From assembly GCA_964398215.1 (NCBI GenBank), contig CAYNNP010000032.1:1-40729 (forward strand): a stretch of DNA of 40,729 bases, in the 5' to 3' direction. Under the pieces are notes generated by a model that saw only the letters and a list, made by a program, of their open reading frames with translations, was not told the origin of the DNA and ran no database searches. This document shows positions 24,529-33,922 of this stretch, in pieces. Numbering within the stretch: the stretch's first letter is position 1; every line of letters begins with the position of its first letter. The stretch comes from CAYNNP01 sp964398215. Lineage in GTDB: Bacteria > Planctomycetota > Planctomycetia > Pirellulales > Pirellulaceae. The translations under genes and the position numbers were made by a program.

Positions 24529-25917
24529 TTAGCCAAGCATCAGTCGTGCGATATTGATGTAGATAACGATCCCAAGAATATCGACGATACCGGCGACAAA
24601 CGGGTTGCTCATCATCGCGGGGTCGAGGCCAATTTTCTTGAAGACGATCGGTAATGTTGCTCCGAAAACACAGCCAACCACGATCACAGAAATCAGAGTC
24701 AATGGAATCACGACCGCCGCAGTGATGGTTGGTGCAAGAAAAATAGCGACTGCGAATCCGATCAATGCCAGAAAGCTGCCGAGCATCAGCGATACGCGAA
24801 TCTCACGTGTCAGTACGGTTGGCCAGTCATGTTCGTGGACTTCGCCACCGGTCATGGCGGTGATAACGAGAGTCGCCGATTGGCTGCCCGAATTCCCGCC
24901 GGCACTAATGATCAGCGGGATGAACCACACCAGCCATTCGAACTGATTCAGTTCGTGTTCATAGTGCCGCAAAGCAAAGGCGGTTAGCAGTGCGGCGAAA
25001 AACAGGATCGTCAGCCAGATCCCGCGCTTCCAGGAAAGCGTTAACAGGCCGATTCGCAAATAATCGTCCTCAAAGGGCGCAACAGCAGCGATCCGCTGGG
25101 CATCTTCGGTCAATTCCTCGCGAACCACATCGATCACATCGTCATGCGTGATGATGCCAAGCAGCTGCCGACTGGAATCGACGACTGGGATTGCCAGCAG
25201 GTTGAAATGTTCGACTTTTTCGGCGACCGATTCCTGGTCTTCGCTGGCCAATGCTGTGATGACGTCGGTCTCCATGATTTCGCCCAGCGTCCGTGTGGAC
25301 TTGCCGATCGAAGAAACCAGTTGTCTTGTGGATACGATGCCGCGAAGCAAGTTGTCTTCATCAACGACATACAGGTAGTAGATCGTTTCTAAATCATGGG
25401 CTTGCCTTCCCAGTTCTTCGAGAGCTTCCCAAGCCGTCATCTTTTCCGTCAGCATCGCGACCTGGGTGGTCATCAACGCGCCGGCCGTTTCGTCTTGATA
25501 AGACCGCAAGCGTTGAATGTTGCGTCGGTCTTCGACTGGCATCAGCGCGAGGATGGCGTCAACGCGCGCGTCTTCTAGTTCTTGCAGCAAGTCAACGCGA
25601 TCGTCCGAGGGAACTTCAACGAGCAGTGCGGCGATCTCTGCTGGCTCTTCTTCGGCCAGCATTTCGACCTGGCGCTCTTCCTCGAAATAGCTAAAGATTT
25701 CCGAGCGCCGTTCGGGTTCGGCATACTGCAGGACACGCCAGATTTGAAAGTTCTCAAGTCCTGCCATGAACTCTGCGGTTCGCCCTGCGTTGACGGCAGT
25801 GCAAAACTCTACCAGCTCCAGCCGATTTTCATCGGCCAGCATTTCACGAAGTTCGGGTAGAAAGAGGGTGTTGACCACGGCGGAAACGCACAAAGGAGGC
25901 CGGCAGTGAAGAACCAC
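24529..25917 (-). CDS. mgtE: MgtE-type magnesium transporter
   Basis: About 450 residues. The N-terminal cytoplasmic domain has acidic superhelical repeats (EPERRSEIFSYFEE, DDRVDLLQELEDARVDAIL), then two CBS domains (DETAGALMTTQ to TALASEDQESVAEKVEHFN and IPVVDSSRQLLGIITHDDVIDVV), then five membrane segments with the channel signature GGNSGSQSATLVITAM. MgtE imports Mg2+ across the inner membrane, gated by Mg2+ binding between the CBS domains. The frame opens with GTG at 25917, but the first 13 residues look non-native; GTG at 25878 is a plausible true start. Neither has a good ribosome binding site. Confidence 0.94.
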   Translation of the reverse strand: MVLHCRPPLCVSAVVNTLFLPELREMLADENRLELVEFCTAVNAGRTAEFMAGLENFQIWRVLQYAEPERRSEIFSYFEEERQVEMLAEEEPAEIAALLVEVPSDDRVDLLQELEDARVDAILALMPVEDRRNIQRLRSYQDETAGALMTTQVAMLTEKMTAWEALEELGRQAHDLETIYYLYVVDEDNLLRGIVSTRQLVSSIGKSTRTLGEIMETDVITALASEDQESVAEKVEHFNLLAIPVVDSSRQLLGIITHDDVIDVVREELTEDAQRIAAVAPFEDDYLRIGLLTLSWKRGIWLTILFFAALLTAFALRHYEHELNQFEWLVWFIPLIISAGGNSGSQSATLVITAMTGGEVHEHDWPTVLTREIRVSLMLGSFLALIGFAVAIFLAPTITAAVVIPLTLISVIVVGCVFGATLPIVFKKIGLDPAMMSNPFVAGIVDILGIVIYINIARLMLG

Positions 25918-25963
25918 TGCCCAATTTAATCACAGGAATCCGCTGGTCCTATAACGTTGTCAG

Positions 25964-26533
25964 TTAATTGCTGACACGCTCCACGTAATCACCCGTACGG
26001 GTATCAACTTTGATTACATTTCCGACTTTGATGAATCCGGGCACGATCATTTCGGCACCTGTTTCCACCTGAGCAGGTTTGGTCACGTTGGTTGCCGTGT
26101 CCCCTTTTGCGCCTGGTGCACAGTCGGTGACTTCTAGCTCGACCATCGTGGGCGGTTCAACAATGATCGCATTTCCGTTGTAAAGCGTCATCGTACATTT
26201 CATGCCGTCCTTGAGGAACTTCCAAATGTCACCGGCAACGGCTCCAGCAACTTCGTATTGCTCGAAAGTTTCCTGGTGCATGAAAACGAAGTCTTCACCT
26301 TGGCGATACAGGAAGGAAACGTCGGTAGTTTCGACATCGGCGGATTCCAGAGAATCACCACCTTTGTAAGTACGATTTAAACTGGTTCCTCGAACCAAGT
26401 TCTTTAGCGTACACTTATACATCGCGTTTCCCTTTCCAGGTTTGACGAATTCCATTTCCGTCACGAGGTAAGGTTCGCCGTCGATTTGGACCTTCAGTCC
26501 CTTTTTGAATTGACTAGTCTTGTAAGTAGCCAT
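25964..26533 (-). CDS. efp: elongation factor P
   Basis: 189 residues, three beta-barrel domains. The loop KPGKGNA places Lys34 exactly at the position modified by beta-lysylation in E. coli EF-P. The C-terminal domain ends GFIKVGNVIKVDTRTGDYVERV, the family consensus. EF-P relieves ribosome stalling on polyproline. The divergent neighbour is epmB, which makes the beta-lysine for that modification, so the two genes form a functional pair over an 86-bp shared upstream region. The proline-rich barrel protein at 27691-30171 would be an obvious client. Confidence 0.97.
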   Translation of the reverse strand: MATYKTSQFKKGLKVQIDGEPYLVTEMEFVKPGKGNAMYKCTLKNLVRGTSLNRTYKGGDSLESADVETTDVSFLYRQGEDFVFMHQETFEQYEVAGAVAGDIWKFLKDGMKCTMTLYNGNAIIVEPPTMVELEVTDCAPGAKGDTATNVTKPAQVETGAEMIVPGFIKVGNVIKVDTRTGDYVERVSN

Positions 26534-26619
26534 TTAACGATGGCTCCAATCTACGAGGTGAATGTGGGGTGATTTAGGTTTGTCCAACGCTGATTGTTTC
26601 GCAAAGGAGATTCAACGTC

Positions 26620-27663
26620 TTGGGACCACACAAAATTCTAACGACAACATCGAATCTTGTCCCGACGGGTCTAAATGACCAAGTTGTCGCGGTTGTGAAT
26701 TGGCAAACGGCCATGAAGCTAGCGATTCGGTCGGAAGCTCGATTGCGTGATGAATTGAATCTGCCGAAAGCCGTTACAGGGGATACGAACGCCTTTTCGA
26801 CGTTTGTTCCGCTTGAGTTTCTTGCCAAAATTCGCCCTGGTGATCCTGACGATCCGCTACTTAGGCAGGTTCTGCCTACCGCCTCCGAGCTGGTTGATGC
26901 CTCAGGATTCGTCGCTGATCCGGTGGGGGATCTGGCAATGAAGGTCGCTCCTGGGGTGCTGCGAAAGTACCAAGGCCGGGCACTCGTGATCGCAACGGGA
27001 GCCTGCGGTATTCACTGTCGCTACTGCTTTCGTAGAGAATTCCCGTATGCCGAGTCGGGCATTTCGAATGACTGGGATCAGTCGCTGAAGTACCTGCGCG
27101 AAGATACCGAAATCGAAGAAGTTCTGTTGAGCGGCGGTGATCCTCTGACCTTGGTCGATCAGAAAGTTGACCGGCTGCTTTCGGATTTGGAATCGATCAA
27201 CCACATCAAGCGTGTTCGAATCCATAGCCGAATGCCAGTGGTGATCCCGCAGCGAGTGACAACTGAATTGGTACAGCGGTTGAAGGCTAGTCGCCTGACT
27301 GCTTGGATGGTGATTCATGCCAATCACCCCAACGAGCTTGGTGATGATGTTGTGCAGGCAACCGACCGAATGGTTGATGCGGGTATTCCCGTGCTGAATC
27401 AAGCCGTCTTGATGCGCGGTGTGAACGATGATTTAGAAACACTCGTTGAGCTGTGCAAACGGTTGGTGAATCATCGAATCCAACCGTACTATCTTCACCA
27501 GCTTGATCGAGTTCGTGGTGCAGCGCACTTTGAAGTACCAGTCAAAGTCGGCTTGCGGTTGGCCGCCGAACTACGCGCGAGACTGCCGGGTTACGCGGTT
27601 CCTGTTTACGTCAGCGAAGTCCCTGGCAAGTCTAGCAAGACGCTTTGCAGTGAGCTTGATTGA
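26620..27663 (+). CDS. epmB: EF-P beta-lysylation protein EpmB (KamA-family radical SAM lysine 2,3-aminomutase)
   Basis: 347 residues. The radical SAM motif CGIHCRYC has its cysteines at 129, 133 and 136, followed by RREFPY; LLSGGDPL is the SAM-binding GGD segment, and HIKRVRIHSRMPVVIPQRV is typical of the KamA family. EpmB converts alpha-lysine to beta-lysine for transfer to EF-P Lys34 by EpmA. It lacks the extended C terminus of catabolic KamA. The start is TTG at 26620 with GGAG ten bases upstream. EpmA is not in the window. It needs an Fe4S4 cluster, hence the SUF system. Confidence 0.93.
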   Translation: MGPHKILTTTSNLVPTGLNDQVVAVVNWQTAMKLAIRSEARLRDELNLPKAVTGDTNAFSTFVPLEFLAKIRPGDPDDPLLRQVLPTASELVDASGFVADPVGDLAMKVAPGVLRKYQGRALVIATGACGIHCRYCFRREFPYAESGISNDWDQSLKYLREDTEIEEVLLSGGDPLTLVDQKVDRLLSDLESINHIKRVRIHSRMPVVIPQRVTTELVQRLKASRLTAWMVIHANHPNELGDDVVQATDRMVDAGIPVLNQAVLMRGVNDDLETLVELCKRLVNHRIQPYYLHQLDRVRGAAHFEVPVKVGLRLAAELRARLPGYAVPVYVSEVPGKSSKTLCSELD

Positions 27664-27690
27664 GCACCGCAGATGATTTGCGCACGCAAA

Positions 27691-30171
27691 CTAGAACTTC
27701 CAGCGAAACTCGACCCGTGTTCCGTGCAAGTCCTCTTGTCCTTCGCGCCAGCCATACATTGCGTCGGCCCGAAAGATGGTTGCGTGTGACAACGGAATTT
27801 GAAAACGGCTGCCAATTCCGAATTGATCGCCGTCGATGTTCGTGTTCTTGCTTCCGTGAGTGGTTAGAAAAGAAGTTTCCAGCACAAGCTGGCGATCCAG
27901 TCCTTGGCCTAGCAGGTCGATACCCAAACTGAATCCGGCCGTGTCACTTCCGGTTGCGTCAAGTGTTGGATATCCATTAAGTCCATCTGTGTCAAAGTTG
28001 ATGCCAGTATTGCGCAGTATGCCACCAGAGCCAGCTGCCCTGGCGACCGATTGTGGTCTGTCCCAACCAACGAAAAAGTTTAGATAGGGAACAACGGTCA
28101 GAGGAGCTGCCGTGATCAGACTATTTTCAACCAACAGCAATACACCGTCAGCAGTTCTGTCGTCCGACGGCAACGATTGGCCATCATTGACAATCACGCG
28201 CAGACTATTGCTAACGCGATCAAAGTACCTGCGTGTGTAGCTGATCGTCGCATTATGGTAGCTTCGCTCGCTAAAATTCCTGTCTCGCAGGTAGGCGTAG
28301 CCGGCTTCGATGTATCCGTCGTAGGCTTCTATGAACCAAGCAGTTCCAAAGACTTGAGCGGCGTGATCGCTATTGAACGCGGGGCTGTTGATTTGATCAA
28401 ACCCTGCAAAAAAGGTCAGATCGGCATTTGAAATATTCAGCAACGTGCTGTGTCTAGCAGGAAGCGAGAACGCCAAACCAGAAATAGCGTCCTCCGCCCA
28501 AATTCCATTTTGAAATAGCAGCGGTACCAAGCCAAACGTGATTGGCAATTCAAACTGCGAAGGGCGATTGAACTGATTGGACAGTATCACACCTAGATCA
28601 CCCTCAAAAAATCCAGTGACAGGTGTAAAATCGACTTCTAGTTCAAGATCCAAATCACCGTCGACGCGTTCGACCCGAGTGAACTGACCGTTTTCGTCCA
28701 GCGGCCCGATGAACAGGTGAATTCGTTCGGTATCGGTTACCCTAAAATCGAAATCTAGATTCAGGCGGTGCGCCCAGTTCTGCACTCGGCCGTTAGCATT
28801 TCGGCCGCTCAGAACTCCGGTACGATAGTCGCCGTAAACATAAAATTCAGGTCGATACAGGTTCTTGTCACCCCACAAATTCCGACCGCGTGGCGTTATC
28901 CCTGGGCCATAGAACTGCCGGGGCCATTCGACCCACGGGCGTTGAGTCGGACCACTGTATTTGCCATCGTAAATCCAGGATTCACGGGTAGAGTCGATCT
29001 GCAGTGACAGGGGATCAACGCATGTGGGTGAAAAATCGGTGCTGAAATAGCCGGCATGGGCCGGCGGCTCAGAGCCCAGCTGACTGGATTGGTAGTGTTT
29101 GACTCCCAGGCGATCCAGTCTTGCAGACGCCAACGCCGCATTGGTGTTCTGTTTTTTTTTATTGAAGACGGCTGGGCTAAACACGCTACGGTGCTGTTCA
29201 GTAGCCGGAGGCGTTTGTGCAGTCGGTGCTGGAGCTTGGCGAGTCTCCTGAGCCGCCTTGGTCAGTGGCCGATAGAAATCAGCAATCGCGTTGGCGCGGT
29301 TGTTCTGCAGCATGTTCAAAGCAGGCGATTCTTTCTGCACTGGGATTGGCTCGAAACCCTGGGCAGTCGTAATTTCTGGTTCGTTTGTCGGTACTGGAAT
29401 CCAGGGATCACCATGACCGCTGACCTGCCGGACTCGTGACTGCGAATCTGTTGGCGGAGCAGTTTTACGTTGCCGTGGTTGTTGCTTTTGGTAGTGTTGG
29501 ATTGCGGTTCGATGCAATTGCATCCGAATCGAAATTTCGTATCGTCTTGCATCAAAAGGAGTGACCGGATGCTTTGTTGCCGTTTGAACAACTGGACGCG
29601 CTGGGGGCACTATTTGCTTTGGCAGCGGTTTGTGTTGTTCGCGCAGAGCTATCACTTGTTTGCGTACCGATTCGTCAAACAGGTTGCGATCGAAAACGGT
29701 GTTGACGTTTTTCAAAACCGGTGCAGGCGTGTTGTCTACTTTGGGCGGTACTGAAGCGGATAAAAGCGGCAGCGTCATGCCAGTTTCTTTGGCAACCGGA
29801 GGTGGTTCCAAGCTCAATTCAATTGAATTGGATTGTTCCGAGAGTCCATTCGTAATCGGTTCGGAAATTTCAGGAGTAAATTCAATCAGCGGCGCAGGCA
29901 GGGAAGTTTTTACCGGAGCAGGTGTTTCGGTTTGTGCCTGCTTGGGCTGTGGCGGAGTGGGGTCGGGAATTGGTAAACGCTGTTGTTCTAACGTCGGCGA
30001 TAGAAAGCCAGGGAGACTGGTTCGAATGGGCGAATCGTGACGATCTGCTAGCAGCACCAAAGATGGCAGCAAACAAAACGCGCCCACAAGCGCAGCTAAC
30101 CGCGCCCGCCGGAACTGGCGGTTGGTGCGACGTGCAAGTGCACTTCGCTTGGAGGCTGGGGTAACTGTCAT
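27691..30171 (-). CDS. outer-membrane beta-barrel-like protein with long proline-rich N-terminal region
   Basis: 826 residues, family not recognised. A basic N terminus and hydrophobic segment (AALVGAFCLLPSLVLL, about 28-43) act as signal or anchor. Residues about 50-360 are rich in Pro, Gln and Thr (PIPDPTPPQPKQAQTETP), like a TonB-type periplasmic spacer. From about residue 380 on the sequence alternates aromatic and small residues in strand-length stretches (FYVYGDYRTGVL, LNLDFDFRV, EAGYAYLRDRNF) and ends in Phe (RVEFRWKF), the C-terminal signal of outer-membrane barrels. No CxxCH motif is present. The start overlaps the stop of the upstream cytochrome (ATGA), so the pair is co-translated; an electron conduit across the outer membrane is possible. 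Confidence 0.72.
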   Translation of the reverse strand: MTVTPASKRSALARRTNRQFRRARLAALVGAFCLLPSLVLLADRHDSPIRTSLPGFLSPTLEQQRLPIPDPTPPQPKQAQTETPAPVKTSLPAPLIEFTPEISEPITNGLSEQSNSIELSLEPPPVAKETGMTLPLLSASVPPKVDNTPAPVLKNVNTVFDRNLFDESVRKQVIALREQHKPLPKQIVPPARPVVQTATKHPVTPFDARRYEISIRMQLHRTAIQHYQKQQPRQRKTAPPTDSQSRVRQVSGHGDPWIPVPTNEPEITTAQGFEPIPVQKESPALNMLQNNRANAIADFYRPLTKAAQETRQAPAPTAQTPPATEQHRSVFSPAVFNKKKQNTNAALASARLDRLGVKHYQSSQLGSEPPAHAGYFSTDFSPTCVDPLSLQIDSTRESWIYDGKYSGPTQRPWVEWPRQFYGPGITPRGRNLWGDKNLYRPEFYVYGDYRTGVLSGRNANGRVQNWAHRLNLDFDFRVTDTERIHLFIGPLDENGQFTRVERVDGDLDLELEVDFTPVTGFFEGDLGVILSNQFNRPSQFELPITFGLVPLLFQNGIWAEDAISGLAFSLPARHSTLLNISNADLTFFAGFDQINSPAFNSDHAAQVFGTAWFIEAYDGYIEAGYAYLRDRNFSERSYHNATISYTRRYFDRVSNSLRVIVNDGQSLPSDDRTADGVLLLVENSLITAAPLTVVPYLNFFVGWDRPQSVARAAGSGGILRNTGINFDTDGLNGYPTLDATGSDTAGFSLGIDLLGQGLDRQLVLETSFLTTHGSKNTNIDGDQFGIGSRFQIPLSHATIFRADAMYGWREGQEDLHGTRVEFRWKF

Positions 30172-32186
30172 CGAACTGTGAAGGTGTGGCTGCTGGGTCG
30201 GATATCCAACATGTTTTCATTCATCCGCTGAATCATTTCTGGAGTCGAATTGATTTGTCGCATGAAGTAAATTGGTTCTGTTCGGCTGCGCATCCGCACG
30301 CTTAATCGATAGGCTCCTGGTTTTGTGAATGCGTGCGCAGGAATGTGATACGTTGGCGTTCGGGAATCCAACGCAGCGATCGAATGGGCTTCCATCCGAA
30401 TCAGTGGCGGATGGTTCAATACACTGACGGGGACGTTCGCGGGCCGCAAGAAAACGAGTTGATCAACACTAAAGTTCAGTGGCAGAGCGGCTTCGCGGTC
30501 GGTACCACGCAATCCATTGTTGATCAGAAATTTCGTTTGCAAATTGAATAGATCTTTGTCACGCGCGATCCTGCCCAATGCAACTTCTCTGGAATGCATG
30601 TCGGCCAAATCACCATTTCGATCAAGGTAGCCACTTTCCCACACACGTCGGCCATCTGGGTCGATCAACACAACGTTCAGCCATAGTTGTGGTTGAGCGC
30701 CCAGCGAACCTGTGGGCAAGTTGTGTCCATCACTTGTATTGCTGACTCGATAGGCGAACGTCAGATTTCGGCCAACACGAGGCTCGCGCTTAAAATAGGG
30801 ACCATCAATCTTGGTGGCAGCCTCCAAGGTCATGATCGCGGCTTCCCGCTTCCTTTGGATGGTCGCCAGATTCTTGTCGATGATTTTCCGAGCGTCACGT
30901 CGGTCATCGGCAGTGTCCCACGGCTTGGGAAAACTCGCCTGCTTTGGAACCGTTTTCTCAAACGCTTCGGTTCCCCAACCAGATCGGTAGTCAAATGCTA
31001 GCCAATCTCGCGGTTCGTACTCTTTGGCTTTCGGGTTGTGCGGGAACAATCCTGGATGAGCGATCGAATAGCCTGGACCCCAAAACATGTGATTGGAGCG
31101 CTTTTTGGGCTCTCCATACGGCTTGCCACCGATTTCTGCGATGTGGTCTGTCGCAAACGGAGATTCTTTGCCAGGCACTGCACCCATGTGGCACTGTTGG
31201 CAAGTCACGCCCCGTTTGGAGGCTGGGCTCGCGCGGTACTGAGCATGAACGACTTCCAACCCGATTCCAGGGTGCACAGCAACTTGGTGGCACGAGACGC
31301 AGATGTCGCCAGTCTTAAGCGGTGCAAAGAAGTTTGCGCCGCGGTGCATGTTTTGGCCTGGGCCTTTTTCGCCAGGATACAGTTTGAGTTTATGCTTCTT
31401 TGCGCTGGTAACCGCCGCAGCTACGCCAGCTCCGTTGCCAGCAGTGTTCATCGGTTGGTGAATGTCGCCTGGTTCGATTCGGCGGTCGCCATTGCTGCGC
31501 CAGTAGTGTTCGTTGACGCGGTGGCACGCGATGCAGGTGACGCCTTCGCGTACGACAGGCGGAGCATCCAGCACACTCATTTCGCGAGGCAATGAAAGCT
31601 GAGTCTGGATTGGCGAATGGCAACGCGTGCAAAAGAAACCTACTGTGCCCCTGGTGTATTCATGCATCGCCTGTTCGAAACGCTGGAACATCGGCGAGAT
31701 CGCGGCGTAGCCATGGGAACTAGCAGCCCACTCGTCGTAATGCCCTGGATGGCATTTGCGGCAGGATTCGGCCGAAGGATATTGATTCTCGGTCCAAAGG
31801 TCTTCGTGTGGATCCTTCTTCTTTTTTTCGTCCTTCTTGTCGGTGTCCTTCTTCTTTGCGCGTTCCTTTTCTTTCTCAGGATCAGGACCAACGCTGCTGA
31901 GCGGATCGTCTTCGTCGGAACCGCCGAGATCAAAGGGATCTGATTCGCCGCCCAACAGATCGTCCGCGCCTCCCTTGGCATCACTGCCGCCAAGCAGGCT
32001 GTCATCTAGCTCGCTGTAAGGATCTTCCTCGTCCAGCAGGCTTTGAGCGCGCACGTCCGCCAACCCACCTAGTAGGAGAAGCACAAGTAGGACAAGCAGC
32101 ACGCGGGCTCGGAACAATTGAAGGACGCTCAAGGTAGATCGATCTCGGATGGGTGAACACAGACGCTCTGAATCCGAATCGACCAC
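30168..32186 (-). CDS. pentaheme c-type cytochrome (cytochrome c554-like) with acidic N-terminal region
   Basis: 672 residues. A signal/anchor with a Leu/Val core (about 28-41) is followed by an Asp/Ser/Gly-rich segment (50-100) and a Lys-rich one (103-126). Five heme sites CxxCH are at about residues 142-146, 186-190, 218-222, 296-300 and 329-333 (CRKCH, CTRCH, CIACH, CVSCH, CQQCH), with further His residues available as distal ligands. The last 210 residues are a beta-rich domain without heme motifs (NLPTGSLGAQPQLWLNVV). The protein is exported and redox active; partner and donor are unknown. A GTG at 32186 is the only start giving the full signal. It is translationally coupled to the barrel protein. 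Confidence 0.85.
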   Translation of the reverse strand: MVDSDSERLCSPIRDRSTLSVLQLFRARVLLVLLVLLLLGGLADVRAQSLLDEEDPYSELDDSLLGGSDAKGGADDLLGGESDPFDLGGSDEDDPLSSVGPDPEKEKERAKKKDTDKKDEKKKKDPHEDLWTENQYPSAESCRKCHPGHYDEWAASSHGYAAISPMFQRFEQAMHEYTRGTVGFFCTRCHSPIQTQLSLPREMSVLDAPPVVREGVTCIACHRVNEHYWRSNGDRRIEPGDIHQPMNTAGNGAGVAAAVTSAKKHKLKLYPGEKGPGQNMHRGANFFAPLKTGDICVSCHQVAVHPGIGLEVVHAQYRASPASKRGVTCQQCHMGAVPGKESPFATDHIAEIGGKPYGEPKKRSNHMFWGPGYSIAHPGLFPHNPKAKEYEPRDWLAFDYRSGWGTEAFEKTVPKQASFPKPWDTADDRRDARKIIDKNLATIQRKREAAIMTLEAATKIDGPYFKREPRVGRNLTFAYRVSNTSDGHNLPTGSLGAQPQLWLNVVLIDPDGRRVWESGYLDRNGDLADMHSREVALGRIARDKDLFNLQTKFLINNGLRGTDREAALPLNFSVDQLVFLRPANVPVSVLNHPPLIRMEAHSIAALDSRTPTYHIPAHAFTKPGAYRLSVRMRSRTEPIYFMRQINSTPEMIQRMNENMLDIRPSSHTFTVR

Positions 32187-32394
32187 TCAAGATCCATACA
32201 TCCAAGACAATCGGACCATCCAGTAGAAACACCCCAAACTGCGCAGTGTGTGAACCATGAAAAAACCGGCACAAACAGAGCTGTTTGCCATGTGCAGGGC
32301 CAACATTCTCTGGGAATGCTGCTATTCACTTTTGCGCTAACGTACGGTTTGGAGGTGCATTTTTGATTGCAATGAAATCCAAAAGAGTTCAGCG

Positions 32395-32934
32395 ATGTCC
32401 TTCAATATCATTCCACATGACGACACTGAAGATCGAGCATATTTCCGTTGTCCAATTTCCGACTCAGAGCGGAATGCGACCATGCGAATCGGTTCCAAGC
32501 GATTCAAAGGCGAGATGACCGAGCGTTCGATCAATGGCTACACGTTGACCGTTGCTTCGAAATATGCTGGCAAACTAAAGCGAGCCAAGCAAGTGATTCT
32601 TTCGTACGATGGCTTAAAATTTGAAACCACCGTCAAGTCGGTTACCAAGGCCGAGCGTGGGACAGTTCGCGTAGCGCTTAATTTGAAACGCGATTTGACG
32701 AAACCGCCAAATGTCGCACCATCATTCTTCTCACGATTTTTCCGACGTCGACGAGATATGTCGCACAGTGCCGCCACTGCCACTGTTGCCTACGGCGGTA
32801 TTGTCTTGATCCTGTTTTCTCTTTTGGCGCTGCCAGGACTGGGAGACAGACTGGGCACGGCGGACCGAATCGAATCAGCTTTGAAGTGGTGTCTGAATTC
32901 GGCCAGCAAACAGATCGACGATTGGAATTCGTAG
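32395..32934 (+). CDS. hypothetical PilZ-like protein with one C-terminal membrane segment
   Basis: 179 residues. The first 110 resemble a small beta-barrel of PilZ type (MRIGSKRFKGEMTERSINGYTL, then VILSYDGLKFETTVKSVTK), though the RxxxR c-di-GMP motif is not evident, so binding of that messenger is doubtful. A basic stretch FFSRFFRRRRD leads to a hydrophobic segment (GGIVLILFSLLALPGL, about 134-149). The C-terminal tail is short. The gene is divergent from the cytochrome, 208 bp away, and its stop is 13 bp from the convergent apt stop. I do not recognise a named family. Confidence 0.6.
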   Translation: MSFNIIPHDDTEDRAYFRCPISDSERNATMRIGSKRFKGEMTERSINGYTLTVASKYAGKLKRAKQVILSYDGLKFETTVKSVTKAERGTVRVALNLKRDLTKPPNVAPSFFSRFFRRRRDMSHSAATATVAYGGIVLILFSLLALPGLGDRLGTADRIESALKWCLNSASKQIDDWNS

Positions 32935-32947
32935 GCGGTACGAACGC

Positions 32948-33466
32948 TCAATCGTACTTGATAACAGATTGAACTGGATACGGTTCGAGTAGCTTGGCGC
33001 CGCCCAAAGCCACTAGCTCGATTAAAAATGAGCAAGCCACGATTTCGGCTTGGCACGTATTGAGCAGTTCGCAGCAGGCTTTCATTGTGCCACCCGTAGC
33101 CAACAGATCATCGACAACGAGCACACGTTGGCCAGGTTCAATGGCGTCGATGTGCATCTGCAATTCATCGGATCCATATTCCAGATCGTACTTGTACTTG
33201 TGGACTTTGTAGGGAAGTTTCCCTGGCTTGCGGATAGGTACGAAACCCGCATTGAGCTTCATCGCCATTGGAACCGCAAAGATAAATCCCCGCGCCTCAG
33301 CAGCCGCGATCACATCGATTTGCTGATCCAGGAACGGTTCAACCAGAGCATCTGTGGCTGCTTCCAACGCCTTGCTATCTGCCAACAGTGGCGCAATATC
33401 ACGGAACAGAATCCCGGGCTTGGGGTAATCGGGAATGTCGCGAATCAATTCACGTAACTTATCCAT
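32948..33466 (-). CDS. apt: adenine phosphoribosyltransferase
   Basis: 172 residues. It starts with the family pattern DIPDYPKPGILFRDIAPLL, has the adenine-side EARGFIFAVPMA and RKPGKLPYKV, and the PRPP-binding loop VLVVDDLLATGGTM. It salvages adenine to AMP in the cytoplasm. The frame is open to 33499, but the ATG at 33466 (MDKLRELIRDIP) is the normal family start. It is a single gene; the 456 bp upstream of it contain repeats and no gene. Confidence 0.96.
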   Translation of the reverse strand: MDKLRELIRDIPDYPKPGILFRDIAPLLADSKALEAATDALVEPFLDQQIDVIAAAEARGFIFAVPMAMKLNAGFVPIRKPGKLPYKVHKYKYDLEYGSDELQMHIDAIEPGQRVLVVDDLLATGGTMKACCELLNTCQAEIVACSFLIELVALGGAKLLEPYPVQSVIKYD

Positions 33467-33922
33467 CGTGTGATCTGTTCCTATCGTCGTCGGCTGCAAT
33501 TCAGAGAAAGCTATTGATAAGTGTCATTCTACTGCACAACCCGCTGGAGGAGAGACTGGGACGCGTTGGGTAAATCACTTTTTCAAAGTACGTTGGGCAT
33601 TCCTGCCCGACTGAATTTAAAAACGTTTTGCCAAAAAAACGCATCTTCAAAACTCACGCTTTAAGTCAGGTTGCCCCACAAAAACCACCTCCAATGGCTG
33701 TCGAATCATTCTGACGATCATGGTGCATGTTGTTTCTGCGATGTTTTGACCGGTATCAGCGATTCTGGACGACATAGTAAACTATTACTCTGACCAGATT
33801 TGATTTTTGGAGGTAGCTGGATTCGCCAGAATTCAGGCCGGTTGGTGAAAACCGAAGTCTGGCGACCCCGGCGACGGCACTAAAAAGGTTGGCCAACCTT
33901 CGCGAAAAATTCTGTGGACACA
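33467..33922. other. intergenic region with hairpins, no gene seen
   Basis: This divergent spacer holds no credible reading frame. It contains a short hairpin at 33592-33611 (GTTGGGCA, loop of four, TGCCCGAC, with one G-T pair) and the 63-bp repeat of family B at 33814-33876. Promoters for apt and the DUF1592 gene must lie here, but I cannot place them. Confidence 0.6.
33814..33876. repeat. dispersed 63-bp hairpin repeat, family B, copy 2
   Basis: Matches 22390-22452 at 57 of 63 positions, same orientation, no indels. The ends form an imperfect 22-base inverted repeat (17 paired). It lies 46 bp upstream of the DUF1592 gene start. Confidence 0.85.
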
